Shown here piece by piece: positions 8,177-16,406 of a DNA stretch of 55,358 nucleotides. The position numbers and the translations under genes are program-made. The stretch is from Candidatus Poribacteria bacterium (GTDB taxonomy: Bacteria > Poribacteria > WGA-4E > PCPOR2b), in contig JAJEAL010000002.1 of assembly GCA_022822785.1 (NCBI GenBank), positions 1 to 55,358 of the forward strand, given 5' to 3'. Position 1 is the stretch's first letter; every line of letters begins with the position of its first letter. The notes below the pieces were generated by a model that saw only the letters and a list, made by a program, of their open reading frames with translations, did not search any database and was not told the origin of the DNA.

Positions 8177-11100
8177 GTGCCGAACACAAATACGGAACAA
8201 ACTTATCAAGAAATTACTAACCAGCTTAATTCATTGCGACGGCAGTGGCGATTGCTGCTATTCTCCCACAGCTTGCTCCGATGGTTGGGTGTGGTTGCTC
8301 TTGTGCTTGCCATCGTTTTAGTCCTTGATCAGCTTTTGCCTCTGCCCCGTCTTCTTCGTATGGGACTGGTGTTGATGTGGTTGGGTATTGGTGTGTTCGC
8401 CGCGTTTCATTACTTGATTCGTCCTGTGTTCCAAAAACTCACGGACGCACGTGTAGCGGCTTATGTAGAGAATCACTATCCTGGATTTGAAAACCGTATT
8501 TTGAGTGCCGTCCAGCTCAAACCAGAAATGGAGCACAATCGCTTTGGGTACGCCTTAGAGTTCATTGAAAAATTGATTGAGGGCGCACATCAATTGATAG
8601 ATAAAATCGAAAGCAAAAAGGTTTTTTCGCATGAGTTTTTGAAACTCAAACGATATGGTGGTTTTGCCCTTGGTGCTTTTGCGCTGCTGCTTGTTACCCT
8701 CTTCATTTTTCCATCTGCGGCAAAGGACTTTGCACAGGCGTTCGACGAGCTGCCCAAAACACCGCAGGATATTCTTCTCGTTCAGATTGATCAGATCCAA
8801 CCGGGGAATGCACGGATTGAATCTGGCGCAGATCTCACTATTGCCGCTAAGGTGACGGGACATCTTGGCGCGCCTGTGCACCTCTATTATCGTGTGGGAA
8901 GTGGCGGGGAAACGTTGGCATCGGGGAGCGCGTGGCGTAATCTGTTGATGACAAGAGATGAGACTGAAATCGCATATCGCTTCACGTTCAAGAACGTCAC
9001 GCAATCAATGGAATATTATATTGCGGCAAAAGAGACAAAATCAGAACACTTTCAAATTACCGTTGCCCGGCCACCAATCGTGGATTATTTTCAACTCAAG
9101 CTCAACTACCCAAAATATACCCAACTTCCCCCTCAGGTCCTTGAGGCAAACCTTGGTGATATCACCACTCTCATTGGAACAATGGTCCATCTTGAGGGAG
9201 AGGGAAACAAGGCAATCGCCTCAGCACGATTGGTCTTCAAAGAATCAGACTCAGTGAAACTGACAGTCTCAGAAAGTACTCAGTTATCCGGCACTTTTAT
9301 CGTCCAGCACAGTGAAAGGTATCATATCGAGCTAATTGACACCGATGGCATTTCAAACGCCCAACCGATTGCGTATACGATTCATGCGATCGAGGATGCT
9401 GAACCACAAATAGAAATTGTTACACCGGGGAAAGATGTTGTGCTTGACGAATCGATGATTGTTTCGCTGCAACTCGATGCGAAAGATGACTATGGTGTGC
9501 AGAAGGTTCAGCTCGTTTATCGGGTTGAAAATGCCAACGATGACATGGTCGTGCCCTTGAAAATGTGGGATCCAACGGATACACCGGTCTTTATCGAATT
9601 TCCTTGGGACATTGATCCGCTTGGGCTCTATCCGGGAGACGTTATTTCGTACCACGCTGAAGCTGTTGATGCAGATAATGTCAGTGGACCCAACGTTGGC
9701 AAGTCTAATATCTATTCGATTCGCTTTCCCACCCTAGCAGAGCTTTACGATGCGGTCGAATCTGAGCAGGAAGCTGAGATGCAAGGACTTGAGGCGTTGT
9801 ATGATGATCAAGCGGAGCAAAGTGCCGCAATCGATGAACTACTCGATAAGATACGAAAGAGCCAAGAATTGACCCTGAAAGATGAGAAGCTGATGGAACG
9901 GGTCCTCGAAAACCAACAGCAGATTGAAGAGACCGCAAACGACCTGATTGAGGAGATGCAACAAACCTCCGAGCAGATGCAGAAGCAGCAACTGTTTGAC
10001 ATGCAGACAGTTGAGAAGTTTCAGGAACTGCAGGAGTTGATGGATCAAGCTCTATCAGAGGAACACAAGGAGTTGCTACGCAAGCTCGCTGAAGCATTGG
10101 AGCAGCAGGAGCTGTCTGAGCAGGAACAGAAGTTAATGGAAGCAAACTTTAACCAAGAACGGTTTCTTCAGCAGCTAGATCGGCTGAAAGACCTCTATAA
10201 ACAGATGATTCTCCAACAGAAGCTGGAAGCCGCCGTGAACCAAACAAAGGAGCTCGCCGAACGGCAAGAACGCTTAATGAAACAGTTGGAGCAATTGACC
10301 GAAAACGCTAATCAGAACAGTCAGAATCGTGCACAAGATATAGACCAGCGTATCAACAGCCTCGCTAGGCAAGAAGAGCGGGTCGCAGCGGAGATGGAGA
10401 ACCTCCATCAAACACTCGATGAGCTCGGAGAGGAGATGTCAGAATTAGAGAATCTCAAACGGCTTGCCGATGAAATTAAGCGACTGAATCAATTCGCACG
10501 AGACGTACAGATCGCGCAAGACCTTCGATCTGCAAGCCAACAGATGCAGGCTAGTCAGGTACAGAGCGCAATGGAACCGGGTCAGGCTGCGCAACAAGGG
10601 TTGACCGAACTGCATCAAGGACTGGATAATGCCCTAGAGTTTATGGAGGGTGGAAATGCAGAGGAGACGTTAACTGCAATACGCGAAGCGGTGCGAAGCG
10701 GTCTCTATCTCTCAAGGACGCATGAGGAAGCGATTGATGGAACTAACGAAATTTTGCAATCCGGTCATGGACAGTATTTGCCGGGCGAGGTCAAGCAGTT
10801 GCAGGGGCTCGCAGCGAGTGAGTTGGGACTTGCAGCAGGGCTTAACCTGCTTGCCGACCGTCTCTGGGAATTAGGCACGAATCAGATGCAAATCGATCCC
10901 AAAATTGTCTGGCGGCTTAACGCTGCCGCCGATGCCTTTCAACGCTCTGCCCGGGCGTTGGAAGACCGGAAGCCGAACCTTGCTGTCCCGATCCAGCAAC
11001 AGGGATTAGCAGATCTCAATCAGGCGGTTGCCGAACTGCTTGAGGCGATGGACCAGATGAACCAACAGATGGGCGAAGCTGGGATGCAGAATATGTTAGA

Positions 11101-11647
11101 GCAACTTGAGCAACTCGCACAAAGCCAAGGGCAACTGAATGAAATGGCACAGCAGTTGAACCAGCAGATGCGGAGACAGGGGCGCACCCCAAGTAACGAG
11201 CAGATGCTCAAACGGATGGCATATGAGCAGCAGATGATTCGGGAAGCCACAGAACGATTGTCAGATATGATGGAACGGCTGTCGGAGGTGCTTGGCGATC
11301 TCAACGCTGTTTCCGAAGAGATGCGAAAGGTAGAAGGGGAACTTCAGCGGGGCAATTTGAATCAACAGGTGCTGAACAAACAGCGGGAAATCCTGACACG
11401 GCTGCTCGAAAGCTCCAAATCGTTGCAGAAGCGAGAAGTGAGTAAAAGGCGGACGAGTGAAGTTGCCAAAATGCCGACAGCTGCAGGAGAGAGTGCACCG
11501 CCGCTCGATCCCAAGCTGCTAGAGACTATACAACAGATCGAATCAAATCTTAGGTCTGGCGATCGAGAAAGCTTGCCACCACAGTATCGGGAGCTGATTC
11601 AACAGTATTTCAAAGCGTTATCCCAGCAGACGCAGAAGAAACTGTAG
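8177..11647 (+). CDS. DUF4175-like large membrane-anchored coiled-coil protein
   Basis: A 1156-residue protein that starts at a GTG at 8177, six bases after a strong GGAGGT. Two membrane segments lie at about residues 28-75 and a third at about 160-180, followed by a periplasmic beta-rich region (about 200-500) and then some 600 residues extremely rich in Gln, Glu, Leu and Met with heptad character (for example QEQKLMEANFNQERFLQQL). Such long helical, glutamine-rich tails are the hallmark of DUF4175-type proteins found next to DUF4159 genes. It closes the three-gene operon, 28 bases after the DUF4159 stop. The helical part is predicted to reach far into the periplasm and may scaffold a complex with the VWA protein; that role is inference. 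Confidence 0.8.
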   Translation: MPNTNTEQTYQEITNQLNSLRRQWRLLLFSHSLLRWLGVVALVLAIVLVLDQLLPLPRLLRMGLVLMWLGIGVFAAFHYLIRPVFQKLTDARVAAYVENHYPGFENRILSAVQLKPEMEHNRFGYALEFIEKLIEGAHQLIDKIESKKVFSHEFLKLKRYGGFALGAFALLLVTLFIFPSAAKDFAQAFDELPKTPQDILLVQIDQIQPGNARIESGADLTIAAKVTGHLGAPVHLYYRVGSGGETLASGSAWRNLLMTRDETEIAYRFTFKNVTQSMEYYIAAKETKSEHFQITVARPPIVDYFQLKLNYPKYTQLPPQVLEANLGDITTLIGTMVHLEGEGNKAIASARLVFKESDSVKLTVSESTQLSGTFIVQHSERYHIELIDTDGISNAQPIAYTIHAIEDAEPQIEIVTPGKDVVLDESMIVSLQLDAKDDYGVQKVQLVYRVENANDDMVVPLKMWDPTDTPVFIEFPWDIDPLGLYPGDVISYHAEAVDADNVSGPNVGKSNIYSIRFPTLAELYDAVESEQEAEMQGLEALYDDQAEQSAAIDELLDKIRKSQELTLKDEKLMERVLENQQQIEETANDLIEEMQQTSEQMQKQQLFDMQTVEKFQELQELMDQALSEEHKELLRKLAEALEQQELSEQEQKLMEANFNQERFLQQLDRLKDLYKQMILQQKLEAAVNQTKELAERQERLMKQLEQLTENANQNSQNRAQDIDQRINSLARQEERVAAEMENLHQTLDELGEEMSELENLKRLADEIKRLNQFARDVQIAQDLRSASQQMQASQVQSAMEPGQAAQQGLTELHQGLDNALEFMEGGNAEETLTAIREAVRSGLYLSRTHEEAIDGTNEILQSGHGQYLPGEVKQLQGLAASELGLAAGLNLLADRLWELGTNQMQIDPKIVWRLNAAADAFQRSARALEDRKPNLAVPIQQQGLADLNQAVAELLEAMDQMNQQMGEAGMQNMLEQLEQLAQSQGQLNEMAQQLNQQMRRQGRTPSNEQMLKRMAYEQQMIREATERLSDMMERLSEVLGDLNAVSEEMRKVEGELQRGNLNQQVLNKQREILTRLLESSKSLQKREVSKRRTSEVAKMPTAAGESAPPLDPKLLETIQQIESNLRSGDRESLPPQYRELIQQYFKALSQQTQKKL

Positions 11648-11731
11648 ATTACCCCACTTTTTAGAGTCTATCTGAAAAGTCCTAAGATCGGCAGGCAGAG
11701 CAAGATGATATATAGTGGTGCTGGCATATTT

Positions 11732-11752
11732 GGCGGGGCAAGATGCTCCGCC
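11732..11752. repeat. short hairpin repeat (GGCGGGGC/GCTCCGCC)
   Basis: GGCGGGGC at 11732-11739 and GCTCCGCC at 11745-11752 form an 8-bp stem with one G-T pair in the gap between the DUF4175 gene and the convergent PhyH gene. No T-run follows. It is one of the window's many intergenic palindromes. Confidence 0.5.
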
Positions 11753-11828
11753 TACGGTTTCTTTTAGTATTTTGCAGTTTCTTTTTAGTTCAACCTCTCC
11801 TAAATAAACAGATGCAATACCCCCATTC

Positions 11829-12674
11829 CTACCAGTCTCCCGGCGGTGCAGACGGTGCCCCGTATGGCTTGTAGTTAGGTCCCCTACCGTAGCGCAGGGG
11901 CCACCCTTGCCCCCCAATCCAGCGAAATTCATCCTTCTTCCCGCAGAGCCAGTAGAACATGTGAGCACTTTGGAAACGGTTAGGACCGTAGTCCGCAGCG
12001 TCAAAGTCGAAGTCAGGTTCAATTATCCAATCTCGTTCCGGTGGTACGGTTCGCCAGTAGTTGTATTTCAACATGTGGCGCATCCCTTCCGCTGTTGAGG
12101 CGGAGCGACGATGCCAAATCGAGTAAACTGTGATAAAAATTGAACCCGCTGGCGCAGTCGTTTTCACCGTTCCTCGAATGTTGCCGTAGTGACTCATATA
12201 ACGCGCAGACGCGTTGAAGAGGTGTGAGCCGGGCAGGACCTCGGTGGGACCGAACGCCTCCGGCGTGTCTTGCGGATAATAGAACACTTGCAGGTAATTC
12301 AGTTCAGGTCCCCATTTGGAGCCGGCATCCCGATGCCACGATTGACCCGACATTGGGCACTCAACCCGATGTTGACTCATCATAATCGGCAGCCCGAAGT
12401 TTTTACCAAGCAAGGATCGGACTGCACCGGCTGCCTGCGGATTGAGTATCACATTCTCAACGAACCAGTCCTCTTTGAGGATTTCGGCGGGTTCATAGTA
12501 GTCGTTCTCTTCGAGATAGGCAAACGTCCTGCGATTAATCTCGTCTGGCACAACTCCCTCCAGCACAAGAAAACCTTGTTGGCAGAACTCTAGCACCTGA
12601 TTGTCTGTCAGCGTCGGGGGGCAGTCATACGTCCTGCGTTCTAGGTTAAAACGTTCCTCATCTGGCAGTTCCAT
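11829..12674 (-). CDS. phytanoyl-CoA dioxygenase (PhyH) family protein
   Basis: A 281-residue protein of the Fe(II)/2-oxoglutarate-dependent PhyH family, which hydroxylates small organic substrates using oxygen and 2-oxoglutarate. The iron-binding HxD is visible as WHRDAG, followed by VLPGSHLF and the distal His in IWHRRS; the arginine that would hold 2-oxoglutarate lies in the following GMRHMLKYNYWR stretch. The N-terminus shows the family's QGFLVLEGVVP segment. The frame is open to 12824, but ATG 12674 is preferred because AGGAGG lies about 11 bases upstream and the extra N-terminal residues run through a palindromic repeat. The gene is alone, downstream of rnpB on the same strand. The substrate is unknown. 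Confidence 0.85.
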   Translation of the reverse strand: MELPDEERFNLERRTYDCPPTLTDNQVLEFCQQGFLVLEGVVPDEINRRTFAYLEENDYYEPAEILKEDWFVENVILNPQAAGAVRSLLGKNFGLPIMMSQHRVECPMSGQSWHRDAGSKWGPELNYLQVFYYPQDTPEAFGPTEVLPGSHLFNASARYMSHYGNIRGTVKTTAPAGSIFITVYSIWHRRSASTAEGMRHMLKYNYWRTVPPERDWIIEPDFDFDAADYGPNRFQSAHMFYWLCGKKDEFRWIGGQGWPLRYGRGPNYKPYGAPSAPPGDW

Positions 12675-12700
12675 TGGGGATCCTTCCTCCTGATGGATAG

Positions 12701-12733
12701 AGAAACCGAGTTTTTGACAAAAACTCGGTTTCT
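12701..12733. repeat. perfect 15-bp inverted repeat, copy 1 (AGAAACCGAGTTTTT)
   Basis: AGAAACCGAGTTTTT at 12701-12715 and its exact complement at 12719-12733 are separated by three bases. A second copy with the same arms lies at 33646-33679. Here it sits between rnpB and the PhyH gene; with its internal T- and A-runs it could act as a terminator in either direction. Confidence 0.85.
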
Positions 12734-12758
12734 GGTGCCTTCGACTTTTCAAAAAAAA

Positions 12759-13132
12759 GCTTGAGTTGGGAATAAGCCGGTTTCTGTTCCCCGAATTGCT
12801 CTCGCGCATCGGAGTGGTGATCATTCATCTGGGATTGATGTTACCATCAACCTCAAGCAGTCATACCCGAGGACTAGGCGGGCGCACCTACACACATCCT
12901 CCTATTCGACCTTGCTCCGGATGGGGTTTACCAAGCTTCCGATGTCACCATCGGAACTGGTGCGCTTTTACCGCACCGTTTCACCTGTACAACGCCGAAG
13001 CGTTGTAGTCTGCTTTCTGTTGCACTGTCCATAGCGTCGCCGCTCCTGGGGGTTACCCAGCATCCCGCCCTGCGGAGTCCGGACTTTCCTCATCCCGATC
13101 TCTCGGAACGCGATCACCTACCCAACTCAAGC
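12759..13132 (-). ncRNA. rnpB: RNase P RNA (bacterial type A)
   Basis: The catalytic RNA of ribonuclease P, which removes 5' leaders from tRNA precursors. Read on the minus strand from 13132, the two ends pair as a perfect P1 helix (GCTTGAGTTGGG with CCCAACTCAAGC). Diagnostic conserved blocks appear in order: GAGGAAAGTCCGGACTCC shortly after P1, ACAGTGCAACAGAAAGCAGA, AGGTGAAACGGTGCGGTAA with GCGCACCA, GGTAAACCCC, and near the 3' end CAGAAACCGGCTTAT, which forms P4 with the 5' block. The length of about 374 nt suits type A. A run of eight T follows P1 (12751-12758 as A on the plus strand), a terminator-like ending. Protein frames crossing the interval are shadows. Confidence 0.96.
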
Positions 13133-13140
13133 GTTTAAGT

Positions 13141-13169
13141 ATGATACCATATTGGACGTGAAACGTGAA
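13141..13169 (-). promoter_or_regulatory. possible rnpB promoter
   Basis: On the minus strand a TATCAT at 13146-13141 lies 8 bases before the mature rnpB 5' end, which is right for a -10 box. A weak TTCACG is found 17 bases upstream (13169-13164). The -10 is convincing by position, the -35 is not. Confidence 0.4.
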
Positions 13170-13183
13170 ACGTAAAACGTAAG
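13156..13183. repeat. tandem 7-mer repeat (ACGTGAA)n
   Basis: Four consecutive heptamers: ACGTGAA, ACGTGAA, ACGTAAA, ACGTAAG. It lies directly upstream of rnpB and overlaps its putative -35 region. A related short stretch (gacgtgaaacgtga) occurs near 21957. Confidence 0.7.
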
Positions 13184-13329
13184 GCACCGTGCTGCTGTGG
13201 TTACGGCATACAAAACCCCAATGAAATCGGAATTCAAAGCAATATGCCTACTAATTTCCTACGAAAATCTCGTCTTTTTCACACCTCATCCGTTTATACC
13301 TATTGAAACCAGCTAGATTGAGGGTAAGT

Positions 13330-13899
13330 ATGGAGAAATCAGATGAGGCTTTGATGCTCCAACTCCAAGCAGGCCATTTGCGTTCGTTTGATACATTGGT
13401 CAGACGGTGGGAGAAGCCGCTACTGAATTATTGCTATCGAATGGTCAACGACATCACGCTAGCGGAAGATCTTAGGCAGGATGTATTTCTCCGCATCTAT
13501 CGTTCTGCCAAGGCCTACCGTCCAACGGCGCAATTTTCCACATGGCTGTATCGAATCGCGACAAACCTCTGTCTGGATACACTTGCCAAACATCAGCGGC
13601 GAAAAGAAACACCAATAGACGTTTATCTGGAGTCGGAATCCGAAGGTTTCGACGAAAAACTTGTTGATCCATCGGACACACCGGATGCGGCTTTGGTGAA
13701 GAAGGAGACCAAAAATTGTGTACGCTCGGCGTTGGCGCGTTTGCCCGAAGATCTGCGAGTTGTGGTTACGTTACGACATTATAACGGCATGAAATTTCGA
13801 GAGATTGCTGAAATTGTAGGAGGTCCCATTAGTACGGTTAAGTCGCGGATGACAGCTGGAATCGAACGTCTTAGTCGAATGTTATCAAAACAGGAATAG
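13330..13899 (+). CDS. ECF RNA polymerase sigma factor
   Basis: A 189-residue sigma-70-family factor of the extracytoplasmic-function type, which redirects RNA polymerase to a small regulon. Region 2 covers roughly residues 15-90, with AEDLRQDVFLRIYRSA and the promoter-melting FSTWLYRIATNLCLD; region 4 covers about 125-185, with LPEDLRVVVTLRHYNGMKF and the helix-turn-helix FREIAEIVGGPISTVKSRM. The ATG at 13330 follows GAGGG and is preferred over a TTG at 13303. A zinc-finger anti-sigma gene follows after a repeat-containing gap of 130 bases, so the two form the usual regulatory pair. The inducing signal is unknown. Confidence 0.93.
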   Translation: MEKSDEALMLQLQAGHLRSFDTLVRRWEKPLLNYCYRMVNDITLAEDLRQDVFLRIYRSAKAYRPTAQFSTWLYRIATNLCLDTLAKHQRRKETPIDVYLESESEGFDEKLVDPSDTPDAALVKKETKNCVRSALARLPEDLRVVVTLRHYNGMKFREIAEIVGGPISTVKSRMTAGIERLSRMLSKQE

Positions 13900-13917
13900 C
13901 TGATTGGGGATAAAGCC

Positions 13918-13983
13918 ACCCGGTAGGTGCGGTTTCCAACCGCACCGGTTTGGAGTGTCTCACTGATTCTAAGATCCACTATA
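13918..13983. repeat. dispersed repeat family A, copy 1
   Basis: A hairpin GGTGCGGTT/AACCGCACC (13926-13934 with 13938-13946) followed by a tail ttggagtgtctcactgattc and taagatccactata. Related hairpins or tails occur at 18849-18878, 21844-21940 and 49755-49840. Here it lies between the sigma and anti-sigma genes. Confidence 0.7.
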
Positions 13984-14031
13984 AATCTCTCAGCGTTGAC
14001 CGCTGATTTAAGGGTAAAGGAGGTGTTTGCA

Positions 14032-14739
14032 TTGGATTGCAGATTTTTTAGAGAGCAGATTGTGCTTGAAAGCTACGATGAATTGGACGCGGCGGCGAAA
14101 AAATCACTAAAAGCACACTTACAGACTTGCCGTGAGTGTGAGCAATTCCAAGTGAATCTAAACGAGACGCAACAAACCCTTGACCAATGGGAGGAGGTAG
14201 ATCGACCAACCGATATTGAGGCGTTGCATGAGGCGATACGGTCTAAATCTTTGTCATGGCCCCCTCAATTACCGGCATGGCGATGGCTCTCTTGGGGCGT
14301 AGAGGCTTGTTTGATTCTGGTCATCAGTCTTTCTGCATTGGCCTGGATTGGCGTCGGTGTTAAGTGGGAAGACCGCGGTTTAACACTTAGGATTGGGCAA
14401 GAGGCGGTCCCGGAGATTACAGCGCAGGAATTGGTACGATTGCTTCAGGCGGAACGTCACGCCACCCAAGCGGAAATTGTAAAACAGCTTCAAGGGGCGT
14501 TGGACGAATTCAGCGAACAACTCCAAGTCCATCTGGATGAACGGCAGAAACAGACGAATGCACAACTGACGCTAATCTATCAAGGGTTGCAATCACAACG
14601 GGTACAGGATCTGGAACTCATCCGTCAAGAACTTCAGCACCTTGCCGGTGCAACAGAAGCTGAATTTCTTGAATCCCACCGCGTTCTTGAATTCATTCTT
14701 GCTTCGCATGTGTCTGGGATACAAAAGAACACGGAATGA
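14032..14739 (+). CDS. membrane anti-sigma factor with ZAS-type zinc finger
   Basis: A 235-residue protein with the anti-sigma zinc finger HxxxCxxC at residues 29-36 (HLQTCREC), a single membrane helix at about 87-110 and a long extracytoplasmic helical tail. This matches factors that hold an ECF sigma factor at the membrane until a signal triggers release. The start is a TTG at 14032, seven bases after an excellent AAAGGAGGT; the longer open frame from 13927 runs through a dispersed repeat and is not used. The periplasmic tail is Gln-rich and probably coiled coil, a likely sensor or partner-binding part. It follows the ECF gene at 13330 and precedes a secreted protein. Confidence 0.85.
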   Translation: MDCRFFREQIVLESYDELDAAAKKSLKAHLQTCRECEQFQVNLNETQQTLDQWEEVDRPTDIEALHEAIRSKSLSWPPQLPAWRWLSWGVEACLILVISLSALAWIGVGVKWEDRGLTLRIGQEAVPEITAQELVRLLQAERHATQAEIVKQLQGALDEFSEQLQVHLDERQKQTNAQLTLIYQGLQSQRVQDLELIRQELQHLAGATEAEFLESHRVLEFILASHVSGIQKNTE

Positions 14740-14823
14740 AATCACATAGATTATCAACTGTGCACTATGTAAAATATGAAACATCAGAGGTACTCATTCA
14801 AACCTATCTAAAGGGAGGATACA

Positions 14824-15816
14824 ATGATGAAATTCTATATGCCACTTATTATAGTTGTGTTTGGTATCGGTTTGATGACCAGCACTGTATCTGCACAAGA
14901 TCAGATTGACTACACTGAAATGGTCGAAGACCTCAAGGTAATGTGTCGGATTGTTGATGAAACAATGGACGAGACATTTGAGAACGATTATGTCAAGGGC
15001 GGATTTTTCCGTAGAGGTGGCTGTCAACACCTATATCTCAAAGGCTATGGTGCTATGTTCCTGCTTAATGTGCGGTTTCCTGTTGCGGAAAAAGAGATGA
15101 AAATTGTTAAGACAGAGAAGAAAACGAACTTGTGGGAAAAATATGAGCGAGAAGTTCGGTATCAAAGTCAACCAGAAGAAGCGGTATGGGTGGTAGGCAA
15201 AAACGAATCGTATGGTAAGGAGAAAGTTGATAAACTCAAGGAACAGCTCGCTTATCTCGTCGGCGAATACGGGTCCCGTATCGGTCAACTGGGGTTTGAT
15301 GATACGATCTCGTTTGTGGTCTTCGGTTATCCTGATTACGCCGTTGACCTTGAGACAGATATTATGGGGTTTGTACGGACAGTCACAGTCGATTACGGTG
15401 ACGCAGATGCGATGTCTCCCACACGGGAAGCTCTTTCTCACGCGTGGGAAGCTCTCTCTCACATACGGGAAATGCTCTCGCACCCGGGAGAAAATCTCGA
15501 AGAGAAAAAAGAAAAGCTGCAGGTAGTTCTAGAAAAAATAGAAGAATTGAAGGAGAAAATCGCAGAGCAGGCGAGCCAAGACGGTGACAAAGAGGAAGAA
15601 AAAGACGAAGAAATGAAAGATTTAGAACCAGAAAAGGTTAAACGGTTTCGTATACCTATTCCCCCGACACCTCCGACTCCACCAAGTTTTCCCCACAGAT
15701 TTCGTGGCAAACCGGCAACGACGCTGATTCTCACCTTCAAACGGAGTCAACTTGAGGGCAAAAAAGGAACGAATTGGGAGGCTTTGTTGAAAGCAGCGGA
15801 GGTTGTGGAGTATTGA
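14824..15816 (+). CDS. secreted protein of unknown function
   Basis: A 330-residue protein with a clear signal peptide (about residues 1-24, cleavage after VSA). I do not recognise the family. The mature part has an alpha/beta region with two Cys early on, then a Glu/Lys-rich helical segment around 215-260 and a Pro-rich PIPPTPPTPPS linker before a short C-terminal strand region. Residues 201-221 are three copies of a seven-residue unit (REALSHA, WEALSHI, REMLSHP). The ATG at 14824 follows GGGAGG. It lies 84 bases after the anti-sigma gene in the same direction, so it may be a target or accessory of that ECF system. Confidence 0.75.
   Translation: MMKFYMPLIIVVFGIGLMTSTVSAQDQIDYTEMVEDLKVMCRIVDETMDETFENDYVKGGFFRRGGCQHLYLKGYGAMFLLNVRFPVAEKEMKIVKTEKKTNLWEKYEREVRYQSQPEEAVWVVGKNESYGKEKVDKLKEQLAYLVGEYGSRIGQLGFDDTISFVVFGYPDYAVDLETDIMGFVRTVTVDYGDADAMSPTREALSHAWEALSHIREMLSHPGENLEEKKEKLQVVLEKIEELKEKIAEQASQDGDKEEEKDEEMKDLEPEKVKRFRIPIPPTPPTPPSFPHRFRGKPATTLILTFKRSQLEGKKGTNWEALLKAAEVVEY
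15424..15486 (+). repeat. three 21-bp tandem repeats inside the secreted protein gene
   Basis: Three in-frame 21-base units beginning (c/t)gggaa, encoding R/W-E-A/M-L-S-H-x. They have diverged at several bases, so the expansion is not recent. Confidence 0.8.
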
Positions 15817-15836
15817 ATCGTAAGGGAACGGGTCAC

Positions 15837-16406
15837 TCAGCCGAAGAAAATAAACCCGACATACATGAGGGCAGAAATGAGGTTTATAACGACCAAGGTA
15901 CCCTTCATGAATCGGGATTGTAAGCGGGGAAAGAGATAGACTGATGCCCCAACTGTGACCAATATTTCGATAGCAGACACAATTCCGCCGTGATGTCTGG
16001 GATCCCAATAGGAGATTGGGCTATGGAAGCGATATTGGAGGAGTGGAAAGAAATGCCGATGCCCGTCATCTTGATGTAGGAAGAAATCACCGGCAGCGTG
16101 TAACAGCAGACTCAAGGAACAGATGATGAGAGCGTTGGATTTACGCCAGTACCCAATCCCAAGAAGGATGAGAAATAGCGGGATGGAGTTGAAGATATCG
16201 AAGAGGTTTTGCCACTCTGGGAGGAAATACCGCTCCCCCCAGATTAGGCGTTGTGGGTGTTTGAGGATGAACGCCTCAACCGCAAAAAAGATAAACATCG
16301 GCACGTCCGGCAATGCGGCACCGATGAGGGCATAACGATGTAGATGCGGTGCTGCCTTCCGACTCAGGAGCGCGACGTTAATGATGGCATGGGACTGTGT
16401 GTTCAT
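15837..16406 (-). CDS. membrane-bound metal-dependent hydrolase-like protein
   Basis: A 189-residue integral membrane protein with about four to five hydrophobic segments. Conserved-looking polar residues include SHAIINV at the N-terminus, GAALPDVPMF, LLLHAAGDFFLHQDDGHRHFFP and DPRHHGG; this pattern of His and Asp at membrane borders resembles the DUF457/YdjM-like group of putative zinc-dependent membrane hydrolases. The assignment is by pattern only. Its ATG overlaps the stop of the Gfo/Idh/MocA gene upstream in an ATGA arrangement (16406-16403), so the two are translationally coupled. It converges with the secreted-protein gene 20 bases away. Confidence 0.65.
   Translation of the reverse strand: MNTQSHAIINVALLSRKAAPHLHRYALIGAALPDVPMFIFFAVEAFILKHPQRLIWGERYFLPEWQNLFDIFNSIPLFLILLGIGYWRKSNALIICSLSLLLHAAGDFFLHQDDGHRHFFPLLQYRFHSPISYWDPRHHGGIVSAIEILVTVGASVYLFPRLQSRFMKGTLVVINLISALMYVGFIFFG

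Noticed and set aside
12766-13008. Open frame on the plus strand
   Set aside because: It runs antisense to the RNase P RNA gene and has no ribosome site.
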